Made by a program: the position numbers and the translations under genes. The notes under the pieces are model-generated. The model had not been told where the DNA came from. It did no database searches and worked only from the letters and a program-made list of their open reading frames with translations. 64,000 bases of DNA, from positions 6,098,501 through 6,162,500 of the forward strand of contig CP107851.1 of the NCBI GenBank assembly GCA_036013505.1. The letters run 5' to 3'. Positions 17,394 through 26,732 of the stretch are shown here, in pieces. The stretch is from Streptomyces sp. NBC_00510. Lineage in GTDB: Bacteria; Actinomycetota; Actinomycetes; Streptomycetales; Streptomycetaceae. Numbering within the stretch: the first letter of the stretch is position 1; each line of letters begins with the position of its first letter.

Positions 17394-17915
17394 ATGGCCG
17401 GTTACGAGCTCCCCGAGCCCGCCGACGGAAAGCCGCTCGCCGAATCGGCGGCGGCTCCGGAGGCGGCCTGCGAGCCGCGCACTTCCTGTGATCCCGCGTT
17501 CCGGCACGGCGTGGTCGTCGGTTTCGACGGCTCCGTGTCGAGTGAACGGGCCCTCGCGTACGCCATCGGCATGGCACGCCGGTCCGGTTCGGCGCTGATC
17601 ATCGTGCACGTCGCCAACCGGCTCCCGGCGACCGTGTGGGCGGGCTGCGAGCCGCCCGTCTTCGTCGACGTCCCCGACCACCGCACCGAGGTGCTCGGCC
17701 TGGAACTCGCCTGCGCCGACCACCTGTCGGAGGTCCCGTGGATCCTGGTCGAGCGCGGCGGCGACATCTGCCACGAGCTGGAGGAGGTCGGCCGGGAGTA
17801 CGAGGCCGACGCCATCGTGGTGGGTGGGACGCACGGGATCATCGGCAAGATCTTCGGGTCGGTCGCCGGACGGCTCGCGCGGCGCGCCCAGCGGCCTGTC
17901 GTGGTCATTCCATAA
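17394..17915 (+). CDS. Universal stress protein
   Basis: 173 aa from the ATG at 17394. A 38-residue acidic leader precedes a single Usp domain: VVVGFDGSVSSERALAYAIG (strand 1 and helix 1), LIIVHVAN, ELEEVGREYEADAIVVGG and a nucleotide-loop-like GTHGIIGKIFGSVAGRLARR, ending in RPVVVIP. The loop resembles the G-x2-G-x9-G(S/T) ATP-binding pattern but is one residue longer. The target process is unknown. The frame is open back to 16965, but that part lacks Usp features. Confidence 0.9.
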   Translation: MAGYELPEPADGKPLAESAAAPEAACEPRTSCDPAFRHGVVVGFDGSVSSERALAYAIGMARRSGSALIIVHVANRLPATVWAGCEPPVFVDVPDHRTEVLGLELACADHLSEVPWILVERGGDICHELEEVGREYEADAIVVGGTHGIIGKIFGSVAGRLARRAQRPVVVIP

Positions 17916-18026
17916 CGATTCGGTGCACGCCGCCGTGAATACGGCCTCCGCAGGATTGCTTGTGCCCTTGTGAAGGGTATCTCATCTGCAGTTTCTTCCT
18001 TCCCTCGTACACGAAGGGGGCCCGCG

Positions 18027-18623
18027 GTGGACAACGACGTCTCCACGGCGCGCACAGCAGGAGCCGGCGCTACGGCTCTGGGATATCTGACACTCGGCCT
18101 GACGCTGATCGCCTACGGGCTGCTCGGCACCGGCGTATTCGACAACACCGCGGCGGCGGACGCCGCCCGGCTCGCCCTGGTCGTCGGCGGCGTCACGCAA
18201 TTCGTCGCCGGCATGTGGGAGTTCTACGGTGGCAACGGCTTCACCGGCACCGCCTTCGCCTCACTGGGCGCCTTCTGGGTGACCTGGTCGGCGGGGTCCG
18301 GCGCGGGCGCGAGCAAGGAGGTCGCCGGGCTCTTCATGCTCCTGTGGGCGCTGCTGGCGCTCAGCCTGACCATGGCCGCGTGGCAGATGGGCGGCGTGGC
18401 GCAGGCGGTCTTCGGGCTGCTGACCGTGGCCATGGCCCTGTCCGGCATCGCGGCACTCGCCTCCAACAGCGGTCTCGGCAAGGCGGCCGGCTGGGTCGGC
18501 CTCGCGGCCGGCGCGGTCGCCTGGTACGGCGGGACCGCACTGCTCACCAACGCCACGTGGGGCCGGCGCGCCCTCGCCGACGGGTGGCGGCTGGCCATGC
18601 CGCACCGCGGGCACGCGGCCTGA
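18027..18623 (+). CDS. Acetate uptake transporter, GPR1/FUN34/YaaH (SatP) family
   Basis: 198 aa from a GTG at 18027, with GAAGGGGG 6 nt upstream. Six membrane segments are recognisable (TALGYLTLGLTLIAYGLLG, LALVVGGVTQFVAGMWEFYG, GTAFASLGAFWVTW, LFMLLWALLALSLTMAAW, VFGLLTVAMALSGIAAL, GWVGLAAGAVAWYGG). The GG-TQ--AG-WEF-GGN-F--TAF-S-GAFW block is the family signature; the N-terminal NPAPLGL motif of enterobacterial members is absent. Probable acetate/succinate-type channel. Followed by a strong terminator shared with glmS. Confidence 0.85.
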   Translation: MDNDVSTARTAGAGATALGYLTLGLTLIAYGLLGTGVFDNTAAADAARLALVVGGVTQFVAGMWEFYGGNGFTGTAFASLGAFWVTWSAGSGAGASKEVAGLFMLLWALLALSLTMAAWQMGGVAQAVFGLLTVAMALSGIAALASNSGLGKAAGWVGLAAGAVAWYGGTALLTNATWGRRALADGWRLAMPHRGHAA

Positions 18624-18642
18624 CGTCCGGGGAGGCAACGGC

Positions 18643-18676
18643 GAGGTCCCCCGCGCCGAAGGGCGCGGGGGACCTC
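18643..18676. terminator. Bidirectional intrinsic terminator
   Basis: A 15-bp perfect stem (GAGGTCCCCCGCGCC and complement) with loop GAAG, between the convergent acetate transporter and glmS genes, 20 nt from each. Confidence 0.9.
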
Positions 18677-18696
18677 GTGCGTGCCGGGGCCGTCGG

Positions 18697-20511
18697 CTAC
18701 TCGACCGTCACGGACTTCGCGAGGTTGCGCGGCTTGTCGATGTCCCGGCCCAGGGCCAGCGCCGTGTGGTACGCCAGCAGCTGGAGCGGGATGCCCATCA
18801 GGATCGGGTCGAGCTCGTCCTCGTTCTTCGGGACGAGAAGCGTGTGGTCGGCCTTCGCCTGTTCCTGGTGCGCGACCGCCAGGATCCGGCCGCTGCGGGC
18901 CTTGATCTCCTCCATCGCGGCGCGGTTCTTCTCCAGCAGCGAGTCGTCCGGGATGATCGCGACCGTCGGCATCGCGGGCTCGATCAGGGCCAGCGGGCCG
19001 TGCTTGAGCTCGGAGGCCGGGTACGCCTCCGCGTGGATGTAGGAGATCTCCTTCAGCTTCAGGGACGCCTCCAGCGCGACCGGGTAACCGCGCACCCGGC
19101 CGATGAACATCATCGACTTGGCGTCCGCGTATTCGGCCGCCAGCTTCTTGATGTCCTCCTCCTGCGTGAGGATCTCCTGGATCTGCTCGGGCAGCCTGCG
19201 CAGGCCCTCGATGATCCGCTTGCCGTCGGCCACCGACAGGTCGCGGATGCGGCCCAGGTGCAGGGCGAGCAGCGCGAAGGCGACGACGGTGTTGGTGAAG
19301 CACTTGGTGGAGACGACGCAGACCTCAGGGCCGGCGTGGACGTACATGCCGCCGTCGGTCTCACGGGCGATCGCGGAACCCACCACGTTCACCACGCCGA
19401 GGACACGGGCGCCCTTGCGCTTGAGCTCCTGCACCGCCGCCAGCACGTCGTACGTCTCACCGGACTGCGAGACGGCGATGTAGAGGGTGTCGGGGTCCAC
19501 GACCGGGTTGCGGTAGCGGAACTCGGAGGCGGGCTCGGAGTCGGCGGGGATACGGGCCAGGCCCTCGATCAGCGAGGCACCGATCATCCCTGCGTGGTAC
19601 GAAGTGCCGCAGCCGAGGATCTTCACGCGGCGGATGCCGCGGGCCTCGCGGGCGTCGAGGTTCAGGCCACCCAGGTGCACGGTGGAGAACTTGTCGTCGA
19701 TCCGGCCGCGCAGCACGCGGTCGACCGCGTCGGGCTGCTCGCTGATCTCCTTGTGCATGTACGTGTCGTGACCGCCCATGTCGTAGGAGGCGGCCTCCCA
19801 CTCCACGGTCTCGGGGGTGGCCGTGGTGCGGGTGCCCGAGGTCGTGTAGGTGCGGAAGTCGTCGGCCTTGAGGGTGGCCATCTCGCCGTCGTCGAGGGTG
19901 ACGACCTGGCGGGTGTGGGAGATCAGCGCGGCGACGTCGGAGGCGACGAACATCTCCTTCTCGCCGATGCCGAGGACCACCGGCGAGCCGTTGCGGGCCA
20001 CGACGATCCGGTCGGGGAAGTCGGCGTGCATGACCGCGATGCCGTACGTGCCCTCGATGACCTTCAGCGCCTCGCGGACCTTCTCCTCCAGGGACTCGGC
20101 CTGGGAGCGGGCGACGAGGTGGGTGATGACCTCGGTGTCGGTCTCGGAGGCGAAGACCACGCCGTCGGCCTCCAGCTTGGCGCGCAGCTCGGCGGCGTTG
20201 TCGACGATGCCGTTGTGGACGACGGCGACCTTGCCCTCGGTGTCGAGGTGCGGGTGCGCGTTCTCGTCGCTGGGCGCGCCGTGGGTGGCCCAGCGGGTGT
20301 GGGCTATGCCGGTGGTACCGGCGAAGCGCTTGGGGACCCGTGCCTCCAGCTCACGGACCCGGCCCTTGGCCTTGACGGCCTTGAGTCCGCCGGACTTGCC
20401 GGCGACCACGATGCCCGCGGAGTCGTAACCGCGGTACTCCAGCCGCTGCAGGCCCTCCAGCAGCAGCGGGGCGACATCACGCTTCCCGATGTAGCCGACG
20501 ATTCCACACAT
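18697..20511 (-). CDS. glmS: Glutamine--fructose-6-phosphate aminotransferase (isomerizing)
   Basis: 604 aa. The start is fixed by the N-terminal nucleophile: MCGIVGYIGKRDV, with Cys2 becoming the catalytic residue after Met removal. Glutaminase domain to about residue 230 (HTRWATHGAPSDENAHPH, HNGIVDN), then two SIS sugar-isomerase domains (ILGCGTSYHAGM, AVSQSGETYDVLAAV, FIGRVRGYPVALEASLKLKE, EAYPASELKHGPLALIE) and the terminal KPRNLAKSVTVE. It makes glucosamine-6-phosphate for peptidoglycan. It follows a small conserved gene (20555) by 43 nt on the same strand. Confidence 0.96.
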   Translation of the reverse strand: MCGIVGYIGKRDVAPLLLEGLQRLEYRGYDSAGIVVAGKSGGLKAVKAKGRVRELEARVPKRFAGTTGIAHTRWATHGAPSDENAHPHLDTEGKVAVVHNGIVDNAAELRAKLEADGVVFASETDTEVITHLVARSQAESLEEKVREALKVIEGTYGIAVMHADFPDRIVVARNGSPVVLGIGEKEMFVASDVAALISHTRQVVTLDDGEMATLKADDFRTYTTSGTRTTATPETVEWEAASYDMGGHDTYMHKEISEQPDAVDRVLRGRIDDKFSTVHLGGLNLDAREARGIRRVKILGCGTSYHAGMIGASLIEGLARIPADSEPASEFRYRNPVVDPDTLYIAVSQSGETYDVLAAVQELKRKGARVLGVVNVVGSAIARETDGGMYVHAGPEVCVVSTKCFTNTVVAFALLALHLGRIRDLSVADGKRIIEGLRRLPEQIQEILTQEEDIKKLAAEYADAKSMMFIGRVRGYPVALEASLKLKEISYIHAEAYPASELKHGPLALIEPAMPTVAIIPDDSLLEKNRAAMEEIKARSGRILAVAHQEQAKADHTLLVPKNEDELDPILMGIPLQLLAYHTALALGRDIDKPRNLAKSVTVE

Positions 20512-20554
20512 GTTTCCGTCCCTCCCGGTCGCTCGAGGCGGCCCGGTCTCGCTG

Positions 20555-20830
20555 TCAGCCGTAGACGATGCGGCGCAACTGCCGCAGTGAGTACTCGGGC
20601 GGGGTGACCGCCCGGTACGGCAGCTCGGCCGTGATCTGTCCGAAGATCTCCGCGTTCTGCAGACCCTTGGCCTGTAGCTCGCGGTGGCGGCGCCGTACGA
20701 AGTCCTCGGCCGTCTCGTCGAAGTACGCCAGGACGTCGAGGACCACCCGGGCGGCCTCACCGCGTTGCAGCGGCGTGGTCCGCACCAGGTGGTCGACGAG
20801 GTCGTCATGTGTCGTCCGGCGTTCGAGCAC
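20555..20830 (-). CDS. Small conserved hypothetical protein upstream of glmS
   Basis: 91 aa from a GTG at 20830; a TTG at 20866 is the other in-frame start and neither has a clear binding site. The sequence is helical and basic at the end (THDDLVDHLVRTTPLQRGEA, VRRRHRELQ, a C-terminal QLRRIVYG). I recall similar genes beside glmS in other streptomycetes, without known function. Probably cotranscribed with glmS. Confidence 0.7.
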   Translation of the reverse strand: MLERRTTHDDLVDHLVRTTPLQRGEAARVVLDVLAYFDETAEDFVRRRHRELQAKGLQNAEIFGQITAELPYRAVTPPEYSLRQLRRIVYG

Positions 20831-20903
20831 CGGTCGATACTGAGGGAAGGAGGAGGCTGATCGCAAGATTTCTGCCCGATATCGGGCAGGGGAGTGGCGA
20901 AAA

Positions 20904-22070
20904 CTACGCCGGAAGGCCGAGCTCGCGCGCGATCAGCATGCGCTGCACCTCGCTGGTGCCCTCGCCGATCTCCAGGATCTTGGAGTCCCGCCACATGCGG
21001 GCGACCGGGTACTCGTTCATGAAGCCGTAGCCGCCGTGCACCTGGGTGGCCTCGCGGGCGTTGGTGACCGCGATCTCCGAGGAGTAGAGCTTGGCCATCG
21101 CCGCCTCCTTCTTGAAGGGCTCCCCGGCGACCAGCCGGGACGCCGCGTCCCGCCAGGCCAGCCGGGCGGTGTGGGCGCGCATCTCCATGTCGGCGAGCTT
21201 GAAGGCGACCGCCTGGTTGCTCCCGATCGGGCGGCCGAAGGCGGTGCGCTCCTTGGCGTACGCCACCGACTCGTCCACACAGCCCTGCGCCAGACCGGTG
21301 GCCAGCGCCGCGATGGCGATCCGGCCCTCGTCCAGGATGCGCAGGAACTGGGCGTAGCCCCGGCCCCGCTCGCCCAGCAGGTTGGCGGCCGGCACACGGC
21401 AGTCGGAGAAGGACAGCTCACGGGTGTCGGAGGCGTTCCAGCCGACCTTGCTGTACTTCTTCGACACCGTGAAGCCCGGGGTGCCGGAGGGCACGATGAT
21501 CGAGGAGATCTCCGGGCGGCCGTCCTCCTTGCGGCCGGTGACGGCCGTGACCGTGACCAGCGAGGTGATGTCGGTGCCCGAGTTGGTGATGAAGCTCTTG
21601 GTGCCGTTGATCACCCACTCGCCGGTCGCCTCGTCCAGCCGGGCCGTGGTGCGGGTGCCGCCGGCGTCGGAACCGCAGTCCGGCTCGGTCAGCCCGAACG
21701 CGCCCAACTGCTCGCCGGCGGTCAGCTGCGGCAGCCACTGCCGCTTCTGCTCCTCGGTGCCGAAGCGGAAGACCGGCATGGCGCCGAGCGAGACCCCCGC
21801 CTCCAGGGTGATCGCCACGGAGGAGTCCACCCGGGCGAGCTCCTCCAGGGCGATGCAGAGGGCGAAGTAGTCGCCGCCCATGCCGCCGTACTCCTCGGGG
21901 AAGGGCAGGCCGAACAGGCCCATGCGGCCCATCTCGCGGATGATCTCGTAGGGGAACTCGTCGTGCTCGTAGAACTCGCCGATCTTCGGCGCGACGACGT
22001 CGTGCGCGAACTCCTCCACCGTGCGGCGGAGTTCCTCGTACTCGGCGGGGAGCCGGTGGGCGGTCGTCAT
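20904..22070 (-). CDS. acdH: Acyl-CoA dehydrogenase (AcdH/FadE4-like, SCAD type)
   Basis: 388 aa. Signatures are complete: FGLTEPDCGSDAGGTRTTAR (first acyl-CoA DH motif), ATQVHGGYGFMNEYPVARMW (second), and GEGTSEVQRMLIARELGL at the end. The glutamate at about residue 370, in the GEGTSE segment, corresponds to the catalytic base of short-chain/branched-chain enzymes. FAD-dependent. Last gene of the accD1-accA1-hmgL-acdH operon, with 8 nt to hmgL. In S. coelicolor the enzyme at this place acts in branched-chain acyl-CoA oxidation, so an isovaleryl/isobutyryl-CoA role is likely. Confidence 0.93.
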   Translation of the reverse strand: MTTAHRLPAEYEELRRTVEEFAHDVVAPKIGEFYEHDEFPYEIIREMGRMGLFGLPFPEEYGGMGGDYFALCIALEELARVDSSVAITLEAGVSLGAMPVFRFGTEEQKRQWLPQLTAGEQLGAFGLTEPDCGSDAGGTRTTARLDEATGEWVINGTKSFITNSGTDITSLVTVTAVTGRKEDGRPEISSIIVPSGTPGFTVSKKYSKVGWNASDTRELSFSDCRVPAANLLGERGRGYAQFLRILDEGRIAIAALATGLAQGCVDESVAYAKERTAFGRPIGSNQAVAFKLADMEMRAHTARLAWRDAASRLVAGEPFKKEAAMAKLYSSEIAVTNAREATQVHGGYGFMNEYPVARMWRDSKILEIGEGTSEVQRMLIARELGLPA

Positions 22071-22078
22071 GGCTGTGG

Positions 22079-23032
22079 TCACTCCTGGTGGGAGAGGGCG
22101 TGGACGGTACGGGACGGGCTCGGTCGGCCCAATTGCTCCGCCATCCACACGCTGGTGGCGGTGAGGCGGCTGAGGTCGACCCCGGTCTCGACGCCGAGGC
22201 CGTCGAGCATCCAGACCAGGTCTTCGGTGGCGAGGTTCCCGGTGGCGCTCTTGGCGTACGGGCAGCCGCCGAGGCCGCCGGCGGAGGCGTCGACGACGCC
22301 CACGCCGTGCCGGAGGGCGGCCAGGGTGTTGGACAGTGCCTGGCCGTAGGTGTCGTGGAAGTGGACGGCGAGCCGCTCGACCGGCACGTCCAGGCCGGTC
22401 AGGGTGTCGAGCAGCGCCACGACGTGGCCGGGCGTGGCGACGCCGATGGTGTCGCCGAGGCTCAGCTCGTCGCAGCCCAGGTCGTAGAGCCGGCGGGCCA
22501 CCGCGGCCACCTGCGGGACGGGCACGGCGCCCTCCCACGGGTCGCCGAAGCACATCGACAGGTAGCCGCGCACCCTCGCCCCCGCCTCTTTGGCGGCGGC
22601 GACGACCGGCGCGAACATCTCCAGCGACTCGTCGACCGTGCGGTTGAGGTTGGCCTTCGCGAAGGACTCGGTCGCGCTGCCGAAGACGGCGACCTCGCGC
22701 ACCCCCAGGGCCAGGGCCCGCTCCAGTCCGCGCTGGTTGGGCACCAGCACCGGCAGCCGGACCCCGTCGCCCAGGTCGTCCAGCAGCGGCATCAGCTGCT
22801 CGGCGTCGGCGAGCTGGGGCACCCACGTGGGGTGCACGAAGCTGGTCGCCTCGATGGTGGTCAGCCCGGCGTCGGCCAGGCGGTGCACGAACTCCGCCTT
22901 GACCTCGGTGGGCACCGTGGCCTTCTCGTTCTGCAGCCCGTCACGTGCGCCGACCTCGTGGATGCGCACCCGCCGCGGGAGCCCGTCCAGCGGCACGGAC
23001 ATGGGCAGCCCGGGAGTTCGCTCGACGGCCAT
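22079..23032 (-). CDS. hmgL: Hydroxymethylglutaryl-CoA lyase
   Basis: 317 aa. DRE-TIM metallolyase: VRIHEVGARDGLQNEKATVP (catalytic Arg/Asp motif), EATSFVHPTWVPQLADAEQL, GYLSMCFGDPWEG, VHFHDTYGQALSNTLAALRH with the metal-ligand His pair, and the loop GGLGGCPYAKSATGNLATED with the active-site Cys. It splits HMG-CoA to acetyl-CoA and acetoacetate, the last step of leucine breakdown. The ATG overlaps the upstream stop by one base (TGATG). Confidence 0.95.
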   Translation of the reverse strand: MAVERTPGLPMSVPLDGLPRRVRIHEVGARDGLQNEKATVPTEVKAEFVHRLADAGLTTIEATSFVHPTWVPQLADAEQLMPLLDDLGDGVRLPVLVPNQRGLERALALGVREVAVFGSATESFAKANLNRTVDESLEMFAPVVAAAKEAGARVRGYLSMCFGDPWEGAVPVPQVAAVARRLYDLGCDELSLGDTIGVATPGHVVALLDTLTGLDVPVERLAVHFHDTYGQALSNTLAALRHGVGVVDASAGGLGGCPYAKSATGNLATEDLVWMLDGLGVETGVDLSRLTATSVWMAEQLGRPSPSRTVHALSHQE

Positions 23033-25041
23033 CACTCGGCCTCCTCCTGGTGCGGGGCGACGACCGCGAGCACCTGGTCCATGGCGACGGTGCTGCCCGG
23101 GGTCACGTCGATCTCGGTGACGGTGCCGTCGTGCGGGGCGGTGATGACATGCTCCATCTTCATCGCCTCCACCACGAGCAGGCTCTGGCCCGCGGTGACC
23201 TCGTCGCCCTTGGCGACCTTGACCACGGTCACCGTGCCCGGCATGGGCGCGGCCAGGGTGTCCACCCCGCCCGCCCCGGCCGCGCCGCGCAGCGCGGCCT
23301 CGACCGGGTCGTACGGCTGCAGGCGCCAGCCGTCGCCGTCCCTGCCCAGCCAGTCGCCGGCGTGGTCGAAGGCGTGCGTGACGCCGTCCCACTCGACGGT
23401 GATCCGCTGCCCGGAACCGGGGAGCAGCCGGGCGCGCACCGCGGCGGCCTCGTCGATCCGCACCTCGGCCTCCGGGGCGCTGCCGCGGACGCGGACCCGC
23501 ACGGCCTCGCACCCGGGTACCCGCAGCCAGTGGTCGGTCCAGGCGGGCTCCCCGCCGAGCCGCCAGCCGCTCGGCACGGAGAAGGGGTCCCGCCAGCCTC
23601 CGCCGGCCGCCGCCGGTTCCAGGGCCGCGTGGCGCAGCAGCGCGGCCGCCGCGTACACCTCGACGGGCACCTCGGAAGGCACCAGGCCCGCCAGCTCCCG
23701 GTCGATCAGGCCGGTGTCCATCTCGCCGGAGACGACGTCGGGGTGGGCCAGGAGGCGGCGCAGGAAGCCGGTGTTGGTCTCCAGGCCCAGCACGGTCGTC
23801 CCGGCGAGGGCGGCCCGCAGCCGCCGCAGCGCCGTCGGGCGGTCGGGGCCGTACGCGATGACCTTGGCGAGCATCGGGTCGTAGGACGTGCCGATCTCGC
23901 TGCCCGCACTGAGCCCGGAGTCGACGCGCACGCCCTCGCCGACGGGCTCGTCCAGCGCCAGCACGGTGCCCGCCGACGGCAGGAAGTTGCGCGAGGGCAC
24001 CTCGGCGCAGATCCGGGCCTCGACGGCGTGCCCGGTCAGGGCGACCTCGTCCTGTCCGAAGGACAGCCGCTCGCCCGCGGCGATCCGCAGCTGCCACTCC
24101 ACCAGGTCCAGCCCGGTCACCAGTTCCGTGACGGGGTGCTCGACCTGGAGGCGGGTGTTCATCTCCATGAAGCAGTAGGCGGAGGGGTCGGCGCCCGGGA
24201 CGATGAACTCCACGGTGCCCGCGCCGACGTAGCCGCAGGACAGCGCGGCCTGCACGGCGGCGGCGCCCATGGCGGCCCGGGTCGTCTCGTCCAGCAGGAC
24301 CGAGGGGGCCTCCTCGATCACCTTCTGGTGGCGGCGCTGCAGCGAGCACTCGCGCTCGCCGAGGTGCACCACGTTGCCGTGGCCGTCGGCCAGCACCTGG
24401 ATCTCGATGTGCCGGGGACGGTCGATCCACCGTTCCACCAGCAGGGTGTCGTCCCCGAAGGAGCCGCGCGCCTCGCGGCGGGCGGCCGCGATCTCCTCGG
24501 GGAGCAGGGCCGTGTCGCGCACCAGGCGCATGCCCTTGCCGCCGCCGCCCGCGGAGGGCTTCAGCAGCACGGGGGTGCCGATCTCCAGGGCGGCGGCCGT
24601 CAGCTGCTCGTCGGTGAGCCCGCTGCCGCTGCTGCCCGGCACCACCGGGACCCCGGCCTCGCGGACGGTCTCCTTGGCGCGGATCTTGTCGCCCATGAGC
24701 TCGATGGCCCGGGCGGGCGGCCCGATGAAGGCGAGCCCCGCCTCCGCGCAGGCACGGGCGAAGGCGGCGTTCTCGGCGAGGAAACCGTAGCCGGGGTGGA
24801 CGGCCTGGGCGCCGGTGCGGGCGGCCGCCGCCAGCAGCCGCTCGATCGAAAGGTAGCTCTCGGTGGCCGCCGCCGGGCCGATGCGCACGGCGGTGTCGGC
24901 CTCGCGCACATGGCGTGCCCCGGCGTCGGCATCGCTGAAGACGGCGACCGAACGGATCCCGAGCCGCCGCAGGGTGCGGATGACGCGGACCGCGATCTCG
25001 CCGCGGTTGGCCACCAGGACGGTGTCGAACATCGCTGACAT
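23032..25041 (-). CDS. accA1: Acyl-CoA (methylcrotonyl-CoA-type) carboxylase alpha subunit: biotin carboxylase and BCCP
   Basis: 669 aa. Biotin carboxylase domain from the start (DTVLVANRGEIAVRVIRTLR; ATP-grasp loop KPSAGGGGKGM; ERECSLQRRHQKVIEEAPS; FMEMNTRLQVEHPVTE), a BT-like middle region and a C-terminal biotinyl domain with the EAMKMEH motif (biotinyl Lys about 628). With the AccD1-like subunit upstream it would carboxylate methylcrotonyl-CoA, given the HMG-CoA lyase and dehydrogenase in the same operon. The substrate is inferred from context. Confidence 0.93.
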   Translation of the reverse strand: MSAMFDTVLVANRGEIAVRVIRTLRRLGIRSVAVFSDADAGARHVREADTAVRIGPAAATESYLSIERLLAAAARTGAQAVHPGYGFLAENAAFARACAEAGLAFIGPPARAIELMGDKIRAKETVREAGVPVVPGSSGSGLTDEQLTAAALEIGTPVLLKPSAGGGGKGMRLVRDTALLPEEIAAARREARGSFGDDTLLVERWIDRPRHIEIQVLADGHGNVVHLGERECSLQRRHQKVIEEAPSVLLDETTRAAMGAAAVQAALSCGYVGAGTVEFIVPGADPSAYCFMEMNTRLQVEHPVTELVTGLDLVEWQLRIAAGERLSFGQDEVALTGHAVEARICAEVPSRNFLPSAGTVLALDEPVGEGVRVDSGLSAGSEIGTSYDPMLAKVIAYGPDRPTALRRLRAALAGTTVLGLETNTGFLRRLLAHPDVVSGEMDTGLIDRELAGLVPSEVPVEVYAAAALLRHAALEPAAAGGGWRDPFSVPSGWRLGGEPAWTDHWLRVPGCEAVRVRVRGSAPEAEVRIDEAAAVRARLLPGSGQRITVEWDGVTHAFDHAGDWLGRDGDGWRLQPYDPVEAALRGAAGAGGVDTLAAPMPGTVTVVKVAKGDEVTAGQSLLVVEAMKMEHVITAPHDGTVTEIDVTPGSTVAMDQVLAVVAPHQEEAE

Positions 25042-25054
25042 CTGAGTGCTCCCC

Positions 25055-26683
25055 CTACATCCGGAAGACGCCGAAGCCCGGCGCTTGCGGATCGCGTTGC
25101 GGAATCGGCGCGTTGGCGCACGCGGTCAGGGCCAGTCCCAGCACCTGGCGGGTCTGCAGGGGGTCGATGACCCCGTCGTCCCACAGCCGTGCCGTCGCGT
25201 AGTAGGCGTTGCCCTGCTCCTCGTACTGGGCGCGGATGGGGGCCTTGAAGCCCTCCTCGTCCTCCGCCGCCCAGGTGTCGCCGGCCGCCTCGATCTGGTC
25301 GCGCTTGACGGTGGCCAGCACCGAGGCGGCCTGCTCGCCGCCCATGACGGAGATCTTGGCGTTGGGCCACATCCACAGGAAGCGCGGCGAATAGGCGCGG
25401 CCGCACATCGAGTAGTTGCCCGCGCCGTAGGAGCCGCCGATGACCACGGTCAGCTTGGGCACCCGGGTCGTGGCCACCGCGGTGACCATCTTGGCGCCGT
25501 GCTTGGCGATGCCGCCCGCCTCGTACTGACGGCCCACCATGAAGCCCGAGATGTTCTGCAGGAAGAGCAGCGGGATGCCGCGCTGGTCGCACAGCTCGAT
25601 GAAGTGCGCGCCCTTCTGGGCCGATTCGGAGAACAGGATGCCGTTGTTGGCGACGATCCCGACCGGGTGGCCGTGGATCCGGGCGAAGCCGGTGACCAGC
25701 GTCGTGCCGTACTCGGCCTTGAACTCCGCGAAGCGGCTGCCGTCGACGAGGCGGGCGATGACCTCGCGGACGTCGTAGGGGGTGCGCGAGTCGACCGGGA
25801 CCGCGCCGTAGAGCCCGGCCGGGTCGACGGCGGGCTCCTCGACGGGGCCGACCGTCCACGGCAGTGCGCCGCGGGCGGGCAGGGTCGCCACGATGTTCCG
25901 CACGATGCGCAGCGCGTGGGCGTCGTCCTCGGCCAGGTGGTCGGTGACGCCGGAGGTGCGGGAGTGCACCTCGCCGCCGCCTAGCTCCTCGGCCGTGACC
26001 ACCTCGCCGGTGGCGGCCTTCACCAGCGGCGGGCCGCCCAGGAAGATCGTGCCCTGGCCGCGGACGATCACCGCCTCGTCGCTCATCGCGGGGACGTAGG
26101 CGCCGCCCGCCGTGCAGGAGCCGAGGACGGCGGCGACCTGCGGGATGCCGCGCGCGGACAGGGTGGCCTGGTTGAAGAAGATCCGCCCGAAGTGGTCGCG
26201 GTCGGGGAAGACCTCGTCCTGCTTCGGCAGGAAGGCGCCGCCGGAGTCGACCAGGTAGACGCACGGCAGCCGGTTGTCCAGGGCGATCTCCTGGGCGCGC
26301 AGGTGCTTCTTGACCGTCATCGGGTAGTACGTGCCGCCCTTGACGGTGGCGTCGTTGGCGACGATCACGACCTCGCGGCCGGAGACCCGGCCGATCCCGG
26401 CGACGACGCCGGCGGCCGGTGCCTGGCCTTCGTACATGCCGTCGGCGGCCAGCGGGGCGAGCTCCAGGAAGGGCGATCCGGGGTCGAGCAGCCCGTCCAC
26501 GCGGTCGCGGGGGAGCAGCTTGCCGCGCGCGGTGTGCCGGGCGCGGGCCTTCTCGCCGCCGCCGAGCGCGGCGGCGGCGAGCTTCTCGCGCAGCCGCGCG
26601 GACAGCTCGGCGTGCGCCTTCTCGTTGGCGCGGTAGGCCTCGCTCGCCGGATCCGCGGCGCTGGCGAGGACGGGTGCTTCCAT
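25055..26683 (-). CDS. accD1: Acyl-CoA (methylcrotonyl-CoA-type) carboxylase beta subunit: carboxyltransferase
   Basis: 542 aa. Carboxyltransferase with both crotonase-like halves: YVPAMSDEAVIVRGQGTIFL, GGGEVHSRTSGVTDHLAEDD, GIVANNGILFSESAQKGAHF, LFLQNISGFMVGRQYEAGGI, VIGGSYGAGNYSMCGRAYSP and SVMGGEQAA. These features and the length fit the 3-methylcrotonyl-CoA carboxylase beta subunit (about 535 aa). First gene of the operon; two AccR-like operator copies lie directly upstream. Confidence 0.94.
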   Translation of the reverse strand: MEAPVLASAADPASEAYRANEKAHAELSARLREKLAAAALGGGEKARARHTARGKLLPRDRVDGLLDPGSPFLELAPLAADGMYEGQAPAAGVVAGIGRVSGREVVIVANDATVKGGTYYPMTVKKHLRAQEIALDNRLPCVYLVDSGGAFLPKQDEVFPDRDHFGRIFFNQATLSARGIPQVAAVLGSCTAGGAYVPAMSDEAVIVRGQGTIFLGGPPLVKAATGEVVTAEELGGGEVHSRTSGVTDHLAEDDAHALRIVRNIVATLPARGALPWTVGPVEEPAVDPAGLYGAVPVDSRTPYDVREVIARLVDGSRFAEFKAEYGTTLVTGFARIHGHPVGIVANNGILFSESAQKGAHFIELCDQRGIPLLFLQNISGFMVGRQYEAGGIAKHGAKMVTAVATTRVPKLTVVIGGSYGAGNYSMCGRAYSPRFLWMWPNAKISVMGGEQAASVLATVKRDQIEAAGDTWAAEDEEGFKAPIRAQYEEQGNAYYATARLWDDGVIDPLQTRQVLGLALTACANAPIPQRDPQAPGFGVFRM

Positions 26684-26702
26684 GTCACGGGCCCCCGGAG
26701 GA

Positions 26703-26718
26703 GTTAGCGGTCGTTAAC
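26703..26718. promoter_or_regulatory. AccR-type operator, copy 1
   Basis: GTTAGCGGTCGTTAAC: inverted-repeat arms GTTA(G)/(T)TAAC around a 6-bp core. As I recall, the AccR operator reported in S. avermitilis is GTTAA-N6-TTAAC; this copy differs at one arm base. It is 20 nt upstream of accD1. Confidence 0.8.
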
Positions 26719-26732
26719 GTGTTGTCGACCAC

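Noticed and set aside
18766..20607. A 613-codon plus-strand open frame opposite glmS
   Set aside because: glmS is unmistakable on the minus strand, and the opposite frame shows only GC-shadow composition.
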